From an uncultured Thalassospira sp. (GTDB lineage: Bacteria > Pseudomonadota > Alphaproteobacteria > Rhodospirillales_A > Thalassospiraceae), in assembly GCA_946885765.1 (NCBI GenBank), contig CAMPHD010000185.1, positions 1 to 6,700 of the forward strand: DNA of 6,700 nucleotides. Direction: 5' to 3'. Each line of letters starts with the position of its first letter. The first letter of the stretch is position 1. Positions 1 to 5,716 of this stretch are shown here, piece after piece. A program made the position numbers and the translations under genes. The notes beneath the pieces were generated by a model. That model was not told the origin of the DNA and searched no databases. It saw only the letters and a list, made by a program, of their open reading frames with translations.

Positions 1-35
1 AAGCGAAACAGGGAGCCAAAACTGTTGCCAGCCAT
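1..35 (-). CDS. aroC: Chorismate synthase, N-terminal start only (partial)
   Basis: Only the first 11 codons are in the window. On the minus strand an ATG at 35-33 opens a frame reading MAGNSFGSLFR, which runs off the left edge. This matches the characteristic amino terminus of chorismate synthases (E. coli AroC begins MAGNTIGQLFR). AroC performs the last step of the shikimate pathway, converting EPSP to chorismate with reduced FMN in the cytoplasm. Lying directly downstream of fabI on the same strand supports the call, because I recall fabI-aroC as a common alphaproteobacterial pair. The ribosome-binding site is weak (a GGAA just before the ATG). The identity rests on 11 residues plus context, so it is likely but not proven. 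Confidence 0.72.
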   Translation of the reverse strand, partial: MAGNSFGSLFR

Positions 36-60
36 TTCCGATATCCAGAATTCAGGTGTT

Positions 61-94
61 TGAAGACAAAACGGGCTGCCAGCAAGGCAGCCCG
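61..94 (-). terminator. Intrinsic terminator after fabI
   Basis: A perfect 9-bp stem (CGGGCTGCC at 72-80 and GGCAGCCCG at 86-94) encloses a 5-nt loop. Read on the minus strand, the stem is followed by the U-rich run TTTTGTCTTC. It starts about 20 nt past the fabI stop codon and ends some 26 nt before the aroC start. It should therefore end or attenuate fabI transcription before aroC, which implies that aroC has its own promoter or depends on read-through. Confidence 0.85.
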
Positions 95-115
95 CAAGAT
101 CATATCATGTTCAGA

Positions 116-946
116 TCAGGCTTTCTGAACATTGATGTCAGGTGCGTCTGCCTGCTTCATGCCAACGGTGTGATAACCGCAATCGACATGATGGGTTTCG
201 CCGGTAACACCGGTCGACAGGTCCGACAGGAAATACAGACCCGACCCGCCAACATCATCGAGGGTAACGTTGCGGCGCATCGGCGAATTATATTCATTCC
301 ATTTCAGGATATAGCGGAAATCGCCAATCCCCGACGCGGCAAGGGTCTTCATCGGGCCTGCCGAAATGGCATTCACACGGATGCGATCCGGACCAAGGTC
401 ATTGGCAAGATATTTCACGCTGGCTTCCAGTGCTGCCTTGGCAACGCCCATCACATTGTAATGCGGCATGACCTTTTCCGCCCCGTAATAGGACAGGGTC
501 AGAAGCGATCCGCCATCGGTCATCAGCTTTTCCGCGCGCTGTGCAATCGCGGTAAAGGAATAGACCGAGATGTTCATCGACATCGCAAAGTTTTCCGGCG
601 ACGTATCGACATAGCGCCCGCGCAATTCGTTCTTGTCGGAAAAACCAATGGCATGCACGACGAAGTCCAGCTTGCCCCATTTTTCTTTCAGGGTTTCAAA
701 CACGGCATCCATACTGGCGGCGTCGGTGACGTCGCAGGGCAGGACGATGTCGCTGCCAACAGACTCGGCCAACGGTCGGACACGCTTTTCAAGGGCTTCG
801 CCCTGATAGGTAAAGGCAACCTCGGCACCGGCGGCGGCCACGGTGCGCGCAATACCCCAAGCGATGGATTTATCGTTGGCGACGCCCATGATTAGGCCAC
901 GCTTGCCAGCCATCAGGCCGGAAATATTCTCTGCGGAAAAGCTCAT
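116..946 (-). CDS. fabI: Enoyl-[acyl-carrier-protein] reductase (NADH), FabI
   Basis: FabI reduces trans-2-enoyl-ACP to acyl-ACP, the last step of each type II fatty-acid elongation cycle in the cytoplasm. It is an SDR-superfamily enzyme and the target of triclosan-type inhibitors. The 276-residue product is of typical FabI length. Residues 21-33 are the glycine-rich nucleotide-binding segment GVANDKSIAWGIA, in the FabI form rather than the classic TGxxxGxG. Residues 98-102 are HAIGF; Gly101 corresponds to the E. coli Gly93 position whose change gives triclosan resistance, and it is unaltered. The catalytic Tyr163-(six residues)-Lys170 pair is present, followed by the substrate-loop motif SAGPMKTLAASGI at 195-207. 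The ATG at 946 is preferred, with a GAGAGGG purine run just upstream. A GTG at 964 would add six residues. The gene diverges from the YihY gene and is followed by a terminator and aroC. Confidence 0.97.
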   Translation of the reverse strand: MSFSAENISGLMAGKRGLIMGVANDKSIAWGIARTVAAAGAEVAFTYQGEALEKRVRPLAESVGSDIVLPCDVTDAASMDAVFETLKEKWGKLDFVVHAIGFSDKNELRGRYVDTSPENFAMSMNISVYSFTAIAQRAEKLMTDGGSLLTLSYYGAEKVMPHYNVMGVAKAALEASVKYLANDLGPDRIRVNAISAGPMKTLAASGIGDFRYILKWNEYNSPMRRNVTLDDVGGSGLYFLSDLSTGVTGETHHVDCGYHTVGMKQADAPDINVQKA

Positions 947-1036
947 TTTCCCTCTCGTTCCCACGATCTCTCTCTGGCGGGCATGCAGCGCGGAACAAAG
1001 CTGTGACCCACACAGGAGGCATTTGACATTGGGCGC

Positions 1037-1064
1037 ATCCTACACAAAGCGAGGCCAAGGTCAA
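1037..1064 (-). promoter_or_regulatory. Predicted sigma-70-type promoter of fabI
   Basis: On the minus strand TTGACC (1064-1059) is separated by 16 bp from TAGGAT (1042-1037), both close to consensus. Transcription would begin near 1030 and leave a leader of about 85 nt before the fabI ATG at 946. That leader contains a small inverted repeat, CTGTG-ACCCA-CACAG (1001-1015). The call rests only on sequence match and position. Confidence 0.5.
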
Positions 1065-1148
1065 TCTGGCCTGTTTTATCTTGTGCCGGCGCGCTATCCT
1101 GTTGATCAATTGCACTATAACCGGAAATTGCGCAGGGATAAGTGTTTA

Positions 1149-2507
1149 ATGGTTCCAATCGGGCAAATACTGAACGACCGCACCGGATTTTGGCGTTATG
1201 CCATCATGCGTTTTATCCATGACAAATCCGTTCAGCGTGCAGCAGGGCTGTCATATACAACCCTTCTTGCCATGGTGCCGTTTCTTGCCGTTGCCCTGAC
1301 GGTCCTGTCGGCTTTTCCGGTGTTCGAGCAATGGAAAGACCAGATCATGGGCGTGGTCCTGAATAATTTTCTGCCCGAAACCGGCGAACAGGTCACCGAT
1401 TATCTTGGCAGTTTCCTTCAGAACACCGGCCAGATGACGGCAATCGGCACGATTGTTCTGGCCTTGACCGCAGTCATGCTGCTTGGTTCCATCGAAGGCG
1501 CGATGAATGATGTGTTTCGCGTGACCACCCCGCGCAAACTTTTGGCGAAACTCGTCGTTTTCTGGACCTTGCTGACGGTTGGGCCGATGTTGCTGGGGCT
1601 TAGCCTTTCGGTGGCATCCTATATTTTTGCCATGCGCTATATGGTCGGGGCCGACGGGCTGGGCGAACATATCGGGCAATTGACGTTTTTGGCACCTTTC
1701 CTGCTATCCGCGATTGCGTTCTCGCTTCTGTTTATCGGCATGCCGAACAGATCGGTGGTGATCGTTGACGGGATTTTGGGCGGGCTGGTCGCTGCCGGAT
1801 TGTTCGAGGCGCTTAAAAAGGGATTTGGCTTTTACGTCATCAATTTCCCGACCTATCAGACGATTTATGGCGCGGTGGCGATCGTACCGATCTTCCTGTT
1901 ATGGATGTATCTGACCTGGATTGTGGTGTTGCTGGGCGCACAGGTCGCCGCGGCGCGTTCCGAATGGCGCGCGGCACGCGCCGCCGGTCTGATCCCCGAT
2001 CCGCGCGGTGCCGTGCCGGGCCAGATGGAACGCATCATCGCGGTATTGCGGGTTCTGGAATATCTGCAACATGGCTTTCGCGAAGCAACCAAACCGCCGA
2101 CCTATCGCCGGATGTTGAGTGAAACCAAACTTGGCGGGCGCGATTTGAACTGGGCACTGGCCGCCCTTCGCCGCGAAAAGCTGATTGAACGATCCGAAAG
2201 CCATCGCTGGATATTGTCGGGCGATCTGTCGCGGATCACTTTGGTCGATCTGATGTCCCGGCTGGGCCTGTTTCTGGATTATGACCGCCTGCTTCTGGTC
2301 AATGCCGATGGCGGCTGGCCGGTGGCCATGCGCGAACGTCTGGTCGAACTGGAAAAGACCCGGCAATCGGTTCTGGATGTCGAAGTCGGTGCGCTTCTTG
2401 ATCTGCCAAAACCCGACGACAAAGTGCCCGAAACGGTTGAACCAAACCGCGAACAGGAATCGTCTGGCGAGATTGGCCCAAAGGACATGACGCAGATTGT
2501 CGATTAA
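1149..2507 (+). CDS. YihY/BrkB-family inner-membrane protein with winged-helix-like C-terminal tail
   Basis: This is an integral membrane protein of the YihY (formerly 'RNase BN'/BrkB) family, whose molecular function is not established; the RNase BN assignment for the family was withdrawn. The 452 residues show about six hydrophobic segments near 31-56, 96-116, 134-163, 177-197, 203-222 and 242-265. The family signature around 235-265 (TYQTIYGAVAIVPIFLLWMY, then LLGAQVA) is clear. After the last helix, residues ~291-372 look like a soluble winged-helix fold (helices around 292-309, 316-326 and 331-344, then a hairpin-like RSESHRWIL). A hydrophilic, acidic tail of about 35 residues ends the protein. 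The start is the ATG at 1149, with AGGGA at 1134-1138. The frame stays open upstream into fabI, and a TTG at 1029 with a perfect AGGAGG at 1014-1019 is a possible alternative adding 40 residues. It diverges from fabI and converges on the mscS-type gene. Confidence 0.9.
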   Translation: MVPIGQILNDRTGFWRYAIMRFIHDKSVQRAAGLSYTTLLAMVPFLAVALTVLSAFPVFEQWKDQIMGVVLNNFLPETGEQVTDYLGSFLQNTGQMTAIGTIVLALTAVMLLGSIEGAMNDVFRVTTPRKLLAKLVVFWTLLTVGPMLLGLSLSVASYIFAMRYMVGADGLGEHIGQLTFLAPFLLSAIAFSLLFIGMPNRSVVIVDGILGGLVAAGLFEALKKGFGFYVINFPTYQTIYGAVAIVPIFLLWMYLTWIVVLLGAQVAAARSEWRAARAAGLIPDPRGAVPGQMERIIAVLRVLEYLQHGFREATKPPTYRRMLSETKLGGRDLNWALAALRREKLIERSESHRWILSGDLSRITLVDLMSRLGLFLDYDRLLLVNADGGWPVAMRERLVELEKTRQSVLDVEVGALLDLPKPDDKVPETVEPNREQESSGEIGPKDMTQIVD

Positions 2508-2516
2508 TCCCGACAG

Positions 2517-3878
2517 TTAAGCCCGGCTGTCCGGGTTTGTATCCCCGGTTTCGTCGTCGGCGCGGCTCATTTCGATCCTGACCGCACCGTCGCTGCTGCG
2601 CAGATGCAAATCGCGTTGCGGGAACGGGATTTCGATATCGTGTTCCTTGAAGCTGTCCCAGACATTCAGCAGAACTTCGCTGATGATATTGCCGCGCCCG
2701 CCTTGCGGATCGTTGATCCAGAAACGGATTTCAAGATCGACCGAATTGTCGCCAAAGCCGCGCAGCAATGTATTGGGGCCGGGGTTCTCGAGAACACGCT
2801 CGCATTTTGCCGCCGCCTCGTTGCACAGTTTGATTGCGAAATGCGGATCACAGCGATAGGCAATGCCGACCGGAACCTTCAGGCGCAGTTTGACGTCTGA
2901 ATGGCTCCAGTTTTCGACCTGATTGGTGATCAGGTCCTCGTTCGGGATCAGAAACTCGGTGCCATCGCGGGTGCGGACTGCGGTGTAGCGCGCGCCAAGC
3001 GACTGTATCCAGCCAAACGTATCGCCAATTGCAATGACGTCGCCCGGCTTGATCGACCGATCCAAAAGCAGGATCACACCACTGATCAGGTTGGCGACAA
3101 TGCGTTGCAGACCAAATCCGATACCGACACCGACCGCGCCGCCAAACACCGCAAGTGCCGTCAGATCGACACCGATGGTCGATAGCGCAAACAGAACCGC
3201 AATCGACAGCAGCACAAGTTTCAGAAGCTTTGACATCAGCACCTGAACCGATGGCGTCAGGCGGTGGACCTTCTGAATGCGCTGTTCGAAAATGCGCGAG
3301 GCAAAGGACGCCACCCACAACAGGATCGCCAGCGACAGCATTGCTTTGAGGATGCCAAACACCGAAATCCGGAACTGCCCGATATGAAGTGCCAGACTAT
3401 CGAGTAGATCAATCGTCGGATCAAGCCAGCCGACGATATTAAGGGCGGCTAACCCCCAGGCGATGATGGCGATACTACGCGCCCAGACCGGGTTATTGAC
3501 CACCGCCGTGCCCAAACGAATGAAAATCCACGCGTTCAGAAGGCTCGCGACCAGACGCAGGATATTATGCCGAAGCCCTGCCTGTATCGCGACGGCATCA
3601 ATAAACCAGATCAGCAAAACCAGAATGATCGGAAAGGCAAGGTCGGGCAGCACCGCCAGCAATCGCCGGAACCCGGCATAATGCAAAAGAGCGCGCCAGT
3701 TCTGCAAACGGCCAAGCTGATGCGACAGGGGGGCACGCAGCAAAAGGGCAGGGATCACGGCCAGCAGACAAACCGCAATCTGCAACAGGGTCGGGACCAG
3801 CAGGATATTGGTTTCCACCCACGCAATGGCCTGTTCGAGCCAATTGACAAGCTGGTCGGGATTCCAGAATTGTTCCAT
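2517..3878 (-). CDS. MscS-family mechanosensitive ion channel, long N-terminal membrane domain
   Basis: Members of this family open under membrane tension to release solutes during hypo-osmotic shock. The protein has 453 residues against 286 for E. coli MscS. The extra length is N-terminal, with hydrophobic segments near 24-47, 75-97, 104-125, 133-152, 172-192 and 218-235 before the pore helix. The conserved MscS region starts about residue 238. It has a Gly/Ala-rich pore-lining helix (FGGAVGVGIGFGLQ, 245-258), then NLISG (263-267) and PGD at 278-280. A beta domain follows, with TRDGTEFLIPNEDL at 303-316 and NQVENWS at 319-325. A cytoplasmic alpha/beta domain runs to about 430, then a short charged tail. 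The ATG at 3878 is preceded by AGGGGA. It diverges from the SlyA-type gene. Which MscS subfamily it belongs to (YbdG-, YnaI- or MscK-like) cannot be settled by eye. Confidence 0.93.
   Translation of the reverse strand: MEQFWNPDQLVNWLEQAIAWVETNILLVPTLLQIAVCLLAVIPALLLRAPLSHQLGRLQNWRALLHYAGFRRLLAVLPDLAFPIILVLLIWFIDAVAIQAGLRHNILRLVASLLNAWIFIRLGTAVVNNPVWARSIAIIAWGLAALNIVGWLDPTIDLLDSLALHIGQFRISVFGILKAMLSLAILLWVASFASRIFEQRIQKVHRLTPSVQVLMSKLLKLVLLSIAVLFALSTIGVDLTALAVFGGAVGVGIGFGLQRIVANLISGVILLLDRSIKPGDVIAIGDTFGWIQSLGARYTAVRTRDGTEFLIPNEDLITNQVENWSHSDVKLRLKVPVGIAYRCDPHFAIKLCNEAAAKCERVLENPGPNTLLRGFGDNSVDLEIRFWINDPQGGRGNIISEVLLNVWDSFKEHDIEIPFPQRDLHLRSSDGAVRIEMSRADDETGDTNPDSRA
2519..2541 (+). terminator. 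Weak candidate terminator for the YihY gene
   Basis: AAGCCCGG and CCGGGTTT pair around a CTGT loop (2519-2538): a 5-bp GC core, one G-U pair and A-T pairs, followed by GTAT. It lies 12 nt past the YihY stop and inside the last codons of the convergent channel gene. The stem is short and the U-run is broken, so termination efficiency is doubtful. I saw no clear intrinsic terminator in the other direction for the channel gene. Confidence 0.35.
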
Positions 3879-3948
3879 ACGTCCCCTGTATTCATATTTT
3901 TGAATGGAAAGCCTTTCATTTCATATGGTAACGCGAAGCCGTTTGCGC

Positions 3949-3977
3949 GAGATAGGCGTGGCATAACACCCATTCAA
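3949..3977 (-). promoter_or_regulatory. Possible promoter of the MscS-type gene
   Basis: On the minus strand TTGAAT (3977-3972) is followed after 17 bp by TATCTC (3954-3949). Transcription would start about 65-70 nt before the ATG at 3878. The -35 is good and the -10 is mediocre. An AT-rich stretch closer to the gene (3896-3930) could hold an alternative -10. The SlyA palindrome at 4002-4019 lies 25 bp upstream of this -35, so direct repression of this promoter by the same regulator is not obvious. Confidence 0.35.
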
Positions 3978-3996
3978 GATTGCTTCGAGCGTTCCC

Positions 3997-4025
3997 TTGA
4001 TGATAGATAGCTATCTATCTAAATT
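3997..4025 (+). promoter_or_regulatory. Predicted promoter of the SlyA-type gene
   Basis: TTGATG (3997-4002) and TAAATT (4020-4025) are separated by exactly 17 bp. The start of transcription would fall near 4032, about 30 nt before the ATG at 4062. The spacer is almost wholly occupied by the 18-bp palindrome at 4002-4019, the arrangement expected for repression by a dimer blocking RNA polymerase. A start near 4032 also argues against the upstream TTG at 4026 as the translation start. Confidence 0.55.
4002..4019. promoter_or_regulatory. Perfect 18-bp palindrome, probable MarR/SlyA-family operator
   Basis: GATAGATAG at 4002-4010 is followed directly by its reverse complement CTATCTATC at 4011-4019, with no spacer and no mismatch. 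It sits 42 bp before the ATG of a SlyA-type regulator and between that gene's predicted -35 and -10 elements. MarR-family dimers typically bind AT-rich palindromes of roughly this size in their own promoters. The central TAGCTA resembles the ends of the SlyA consensus (TTAGCAAGCTAA). Binding by the adjacent gene product is an inference. Confidence 0.75.
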
Positions 4026-4061
4026 TTGAGTCTTGTAAATCCTCCCGCAGGTGTTTCCCCT

Positions 4062-4568
4062 ATGACAAATCCCCCTGATAGCAATGCGTCGCGCGAACAA
4101 TTCGGCTTCTGGCTGGGCATGCTCGCCCGGCAATGGCGCGCCGAGGTCGACCGGCGTTTATCGCCGTTCATCCTGACCGAAGCCCGCTGGATCATCCTGT
4201 TTCGCCTCAGCACCGCCGATCATGACCTGACACAAAAGGAACTGGCGCGTATTGCCGGGGTGCAGGGGCCAACACTGGTGCGAACCCTGGACTGGCTGGA
4301 GGAAAAGGGATTGATCGAACGGCGTGAAGTCCCCGATGACCGGCGGGCAAAAACCGTTCACCTGACCGAAAAGGCCGAACCGGCACTTCGCCAGATACAA
4401 TCGGTGATCAAGGGCGTGCGCGCCCAGATTTTTGCCAATGTTTCCGACGAGGAACTTGAACAATGTCTTGCCGTGTTCAAAAAGATCGGCCACCAGTTCG
4501 ATGCCTTTGCCGGAAGTGCACAGGACAAGGACCTCATCATGGTCGGGCGCATTCAAAAGGACGCCTGA
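4062..4568 (+). CDS. MarR-family transcriptional regulator, SlyA type
   Basis: This is a dimeric winged-helix DNA-binding protein of the SlyA branch of MarR regulators, which often control drug efflux, stress or virulence genes and their own synthesis. The 168-residue product is slightly longer than E. coli SlyA (about 145). The match to SlyA is close: LARQWRAEVDRRL at 21-33, ELARIAGVQGPTLVRTLDWL through the DNA-reading helix (60-79), EEKGLIERREV at 80-90, the wing-tip motif PDDRRAK at 91-97, and LTEKAEP at 101-107. Helices from 108 onward supply the rest of the dimer interface. The ATG at 4062 has AGGTG at 4049-4053. The frame opens at a TTG (4026) that would add 12 residues, but this falls at the predicted transcription start. 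No efflux or enzyme gene lies beside it, so its main targets are probably elsewhere. I leave the symbol blank because orthology to slyA is not proven. Confidence 0.93.
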   Translation: MTNPPDSNASREQFGFWLGMLARQWRAEVDRRLSPFILTEARWIILFRLSTADHDLTQKELARIAGVQGPTLVRTLDWLEEKGLIERREVPDDRRAKTVHLTEKAEPALRQIQSVIKGVRAQIFANVSDEELEQCLAVFKKIGHQFDAFAGSAQDKDLIMVGRIQKDA

Positions 4569-4571
4569 ACC

Positions 4572-4601
4572 AAAAAAGCCGGGCATAAATCCCGGCTTTT
4601 C
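4572..4601. terminator. Bidirectional intrinsic terminator shared by the SlyA-type gene and the J-protein gene
   Basis: AAAAGCCGGG (4574-4583) and CCCGGCTTTT (4591-4600) form a perfect 10-bp stem around the 7-nt loop CATAAAT. On the plus strand the stem ends in TTTT, only a few bases past the SlyA-type stop. On the minus strand it is followed by a run of six T (complement of 4577-4572), about 22 nt past the J-protein stop at 4622. One hairpin therefore serves two convergent genes, and the minus-strand U-tract is the stronger. Confidence 0.9.
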
Positions 4602-4621
4602 ACGACGTCGATATGTAACGC

Positions 4622-5548
4622 TTATCGTGCCTTATAGGGATGCTTTTCCGACCATTCACGCACGAAATCGATCAGATCGTCATCGCGATCTTCGGGCAGC
4701 TTGACGGTCAGGTGCACGTACTGATCGCCGCGTTTGTTGCCCCGGTCATAAGCCGCCCCCTTGCCGCGCAGGCGCAGTTTTGTGCCGCTATTGGCATTGG
4801 CGGGCAGTTTCATGCTGACCTTGCCGTCAATCGTCGGTACCTCGATCGAGCCGCCAAGCACCGCCTCGGAAAGGCTGATCGCCAGATCGCAATGAAGGTC
4901 ATTGCCCTCGCGGCGGAAAACCTTGTCGGGATGGACATGCAGCTTGATCAGCGCATCGCCTGCTTCCCCGCCATTCATGCCCGCCATCCCCTGGCCTTTC
5001 AGGCGCAGGGTCTGGTCGTCCTCGCTGCCTGCCGGAATGCGCACTTCAAGGCTTCTGCCACTGGCAAGGTTGATGCGCTTGGTCGTGCCGATGATCGCTT
5101 CACGCAGATCAAGGCTCAGCTCATAGGAAATATTGGGGCCCTTGACCTTTTCGGCCTGTCTGCGCCCGCCAAAGCCACCAAACCCGCCGCCGCTACCACG
5201 TGCGCCCTTGCCGAAAATCTCGTCAAAGATATCTTCGGCATTGGCCCCGGAAAAACCGAACGGATCGCCACCCGCCTGACCGTTGTAACGCGCACCACCG
5301 CCACCGCGGCCAAACGGCCCGGTTTCGCGCCCGTCGGCATCAAGTTCGCCCGTGTCATACTTCTTGCGGCGTTCGGCATCGCCCAAAAGGTGATAGGCCG
5401 CTGAAACTTTCTTGAACCGTTCCTCGATCTTGCTATCGCCGGGATTGACGTCGGGATGAAGTTCGCGCGCAAGTTTGCGATAGGCTTTCTTGATTTCGTC
5501 CTGGGTGGCGTTTTTGGCAACGCCCAAAGTCTTGTAGGGATCCTGCAT
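4622..5548 (-). CDS. Type II J-domain co-chaperone (DnaJ C-terminal domain protein, CbpA-like)
   Basis: J-proteins of this class stimulate the ATPase of DnaK (Hsp70) and deliver unfolded clients to it in the cytoplasm. Residues 1-68 are a J domain beginning DPYKTLGV, with the essential HPD at 31-33. Residues ~75-130 are a Gly/Phe-rich linker containing a DIFDEIFG segment (106-113), as in CbpA/DnaJ. Two substrate-binding C-terminal domains follow (about 138-215 and 216-295). The CxxCxGxG zinc-finger repeats of true DnaJ are absent (Cys220 is the only cysteine), so this is a type II protein. Its 308 residues match E. coli CbpA (306). The start at 5548 fits the J-domain boundary, although its ribosome-binding site is weak. 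No dnaK or grpE lies nearby, as expected for an auxiliary co-chaperone. I recall a DnaJ-like gene near pdxH and fabI in other alphaproteobacteria. Confidence 0.95.
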   Translation of the reverse strand: MQDPYKTLGVAKNATQDEIKKAYRKLARELHPDVNPGDSKIEERFKKVSAAYHLLGDAERRKKYDTGELDADGRETGPFGRGGGGARYNGQAGGDPFGFSGANAEDIFDEIFGKGARGSGGGFGGFGGRRQAEKVKGPNISYELSLDLREAIIGTTKRINLASGRSLEVRIPAGSEDDQTLRLKGQGMAGMNGGEAGDALIKLHVHPDKVFRREGNDLHCDLAISLSEAVLGGSIEVPTIDGKVSMKLPANANSGTKLRLRGKGAAYDRGNKRGDQYVHLTVKLPEDRDDDLIDFVREWSEKHPYKAR

Positions 5549-5586
5549 CGCCTGACCGGTTGGATAATGGAAAACTCTGTATGTGT

Positions 5587-5614
5587 ATTATAAGCCTGTC
5601 TTGCGGCTTGCAAG
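5587..5614 (-). promoter_or_regulatory. Predicted promoter of the J-protein gene, possibly heat-shock-like
   Basis: On the minus strand a perfect TATAAT (5592-5587) lies about 40 nt before the ATG. Upstream is TTGCAA (5613-5608) at a short 15-bp spacing, preceded by C to give CTTG at 5614-5611. Read as a heat-shock promoter this is CTTG, 16 bp, then CTTATAA. That is near the alphaproteobacterial RpoH pattern as I recall it (CTTG, 17-18 bp, CYTATNT) but one base short in spacing. A small inverted repeat CTTGC-GGCTT-GCAAG (5600-5614) overlaps the -35 region. Confidence 0.5.
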
Positions 5615-5659
5615 AAAGGCATTTGTTTTTATCGCTGTTCTTGACATGGCTCAGATATG

Positions 5660-5696
5660 AAAAAGCGGCGCTGTTCGCAAGGAAGGCGCCGCTTTT
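5660..5696 (-). terminator. Intrinsic terminator after the 17 kDa-antigen-like lipoprotein gene
   Basis: AAAAGCGGCGC (5661-5671) and GCGCCGCTTTT (5686-5696) form a perfect 11-bp stem with a 14-nt loop. On the minus strand the stem ends in a five-T run, about 20 nt past the lipoprotein stop at 5717. It separates this gene from the J-protein gene downstream, which has its own promoter. Confidence 0.88.
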
Positions 5697-5716
5697 AAAA
5701 TGTCATGCCGTGAAGA

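Noticed and set aside
56..895. 279-codon plus-strand open frame opposite fabI
   Set aside because: It mirrors the fabI coding frame, its translation resembles no family and is rich in Arg, His and Gly typical of antisense shadows, and fabI is unmistakable on the other strand.
1023..1028. TTGACA on the plus strand as a -35 for the YihY gene
   Set aside because: The sequence 16-18 bp downstream (around CAAAGC) does not resemble a -10. TATAAC at 1116-1121 is a better -10 but lacks a matching -35, so no promoter is called.
843..1148. Upstream extension of the YihY open frame into fabI
   Set aside because: It would overlap the fabI start and its promoter on the opposite strand, and the extra residues show no conserved character. 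The ATG at 1149 gives the usual family start. Only the TTG at 1029 is kept as an open alternative.
3896..3930. AT-rich stretch with GAAAG-C-CTTTC as a possible operator ahead of the channel gene
   Set aside because: The inverted repeat has only 5-bp arms and does not extend outward, which is expected by chance in such sequence.
4026..4061. TTG start 12 codons upstream in the SlyA-type gene
   Set aside because: It lies at the predicted transcription start with no ribosome-binding site, whereas the ATG at 4062 has a well-spaced AGGTG.
4640..5404. 254-codon plus-strand open frame opposite the J-protein gene
   Set aside because: It is an antisense shadow of a clear DnaJ-type coding region, with no ribosome-binding site or recognisable domain.
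5641..5646. TTGACA on the plus strand as a promoter -35
   Set aside because: No acceptable -10 follows at 15-19 bp, and no plus-strand gene starts downstream until pdxH.
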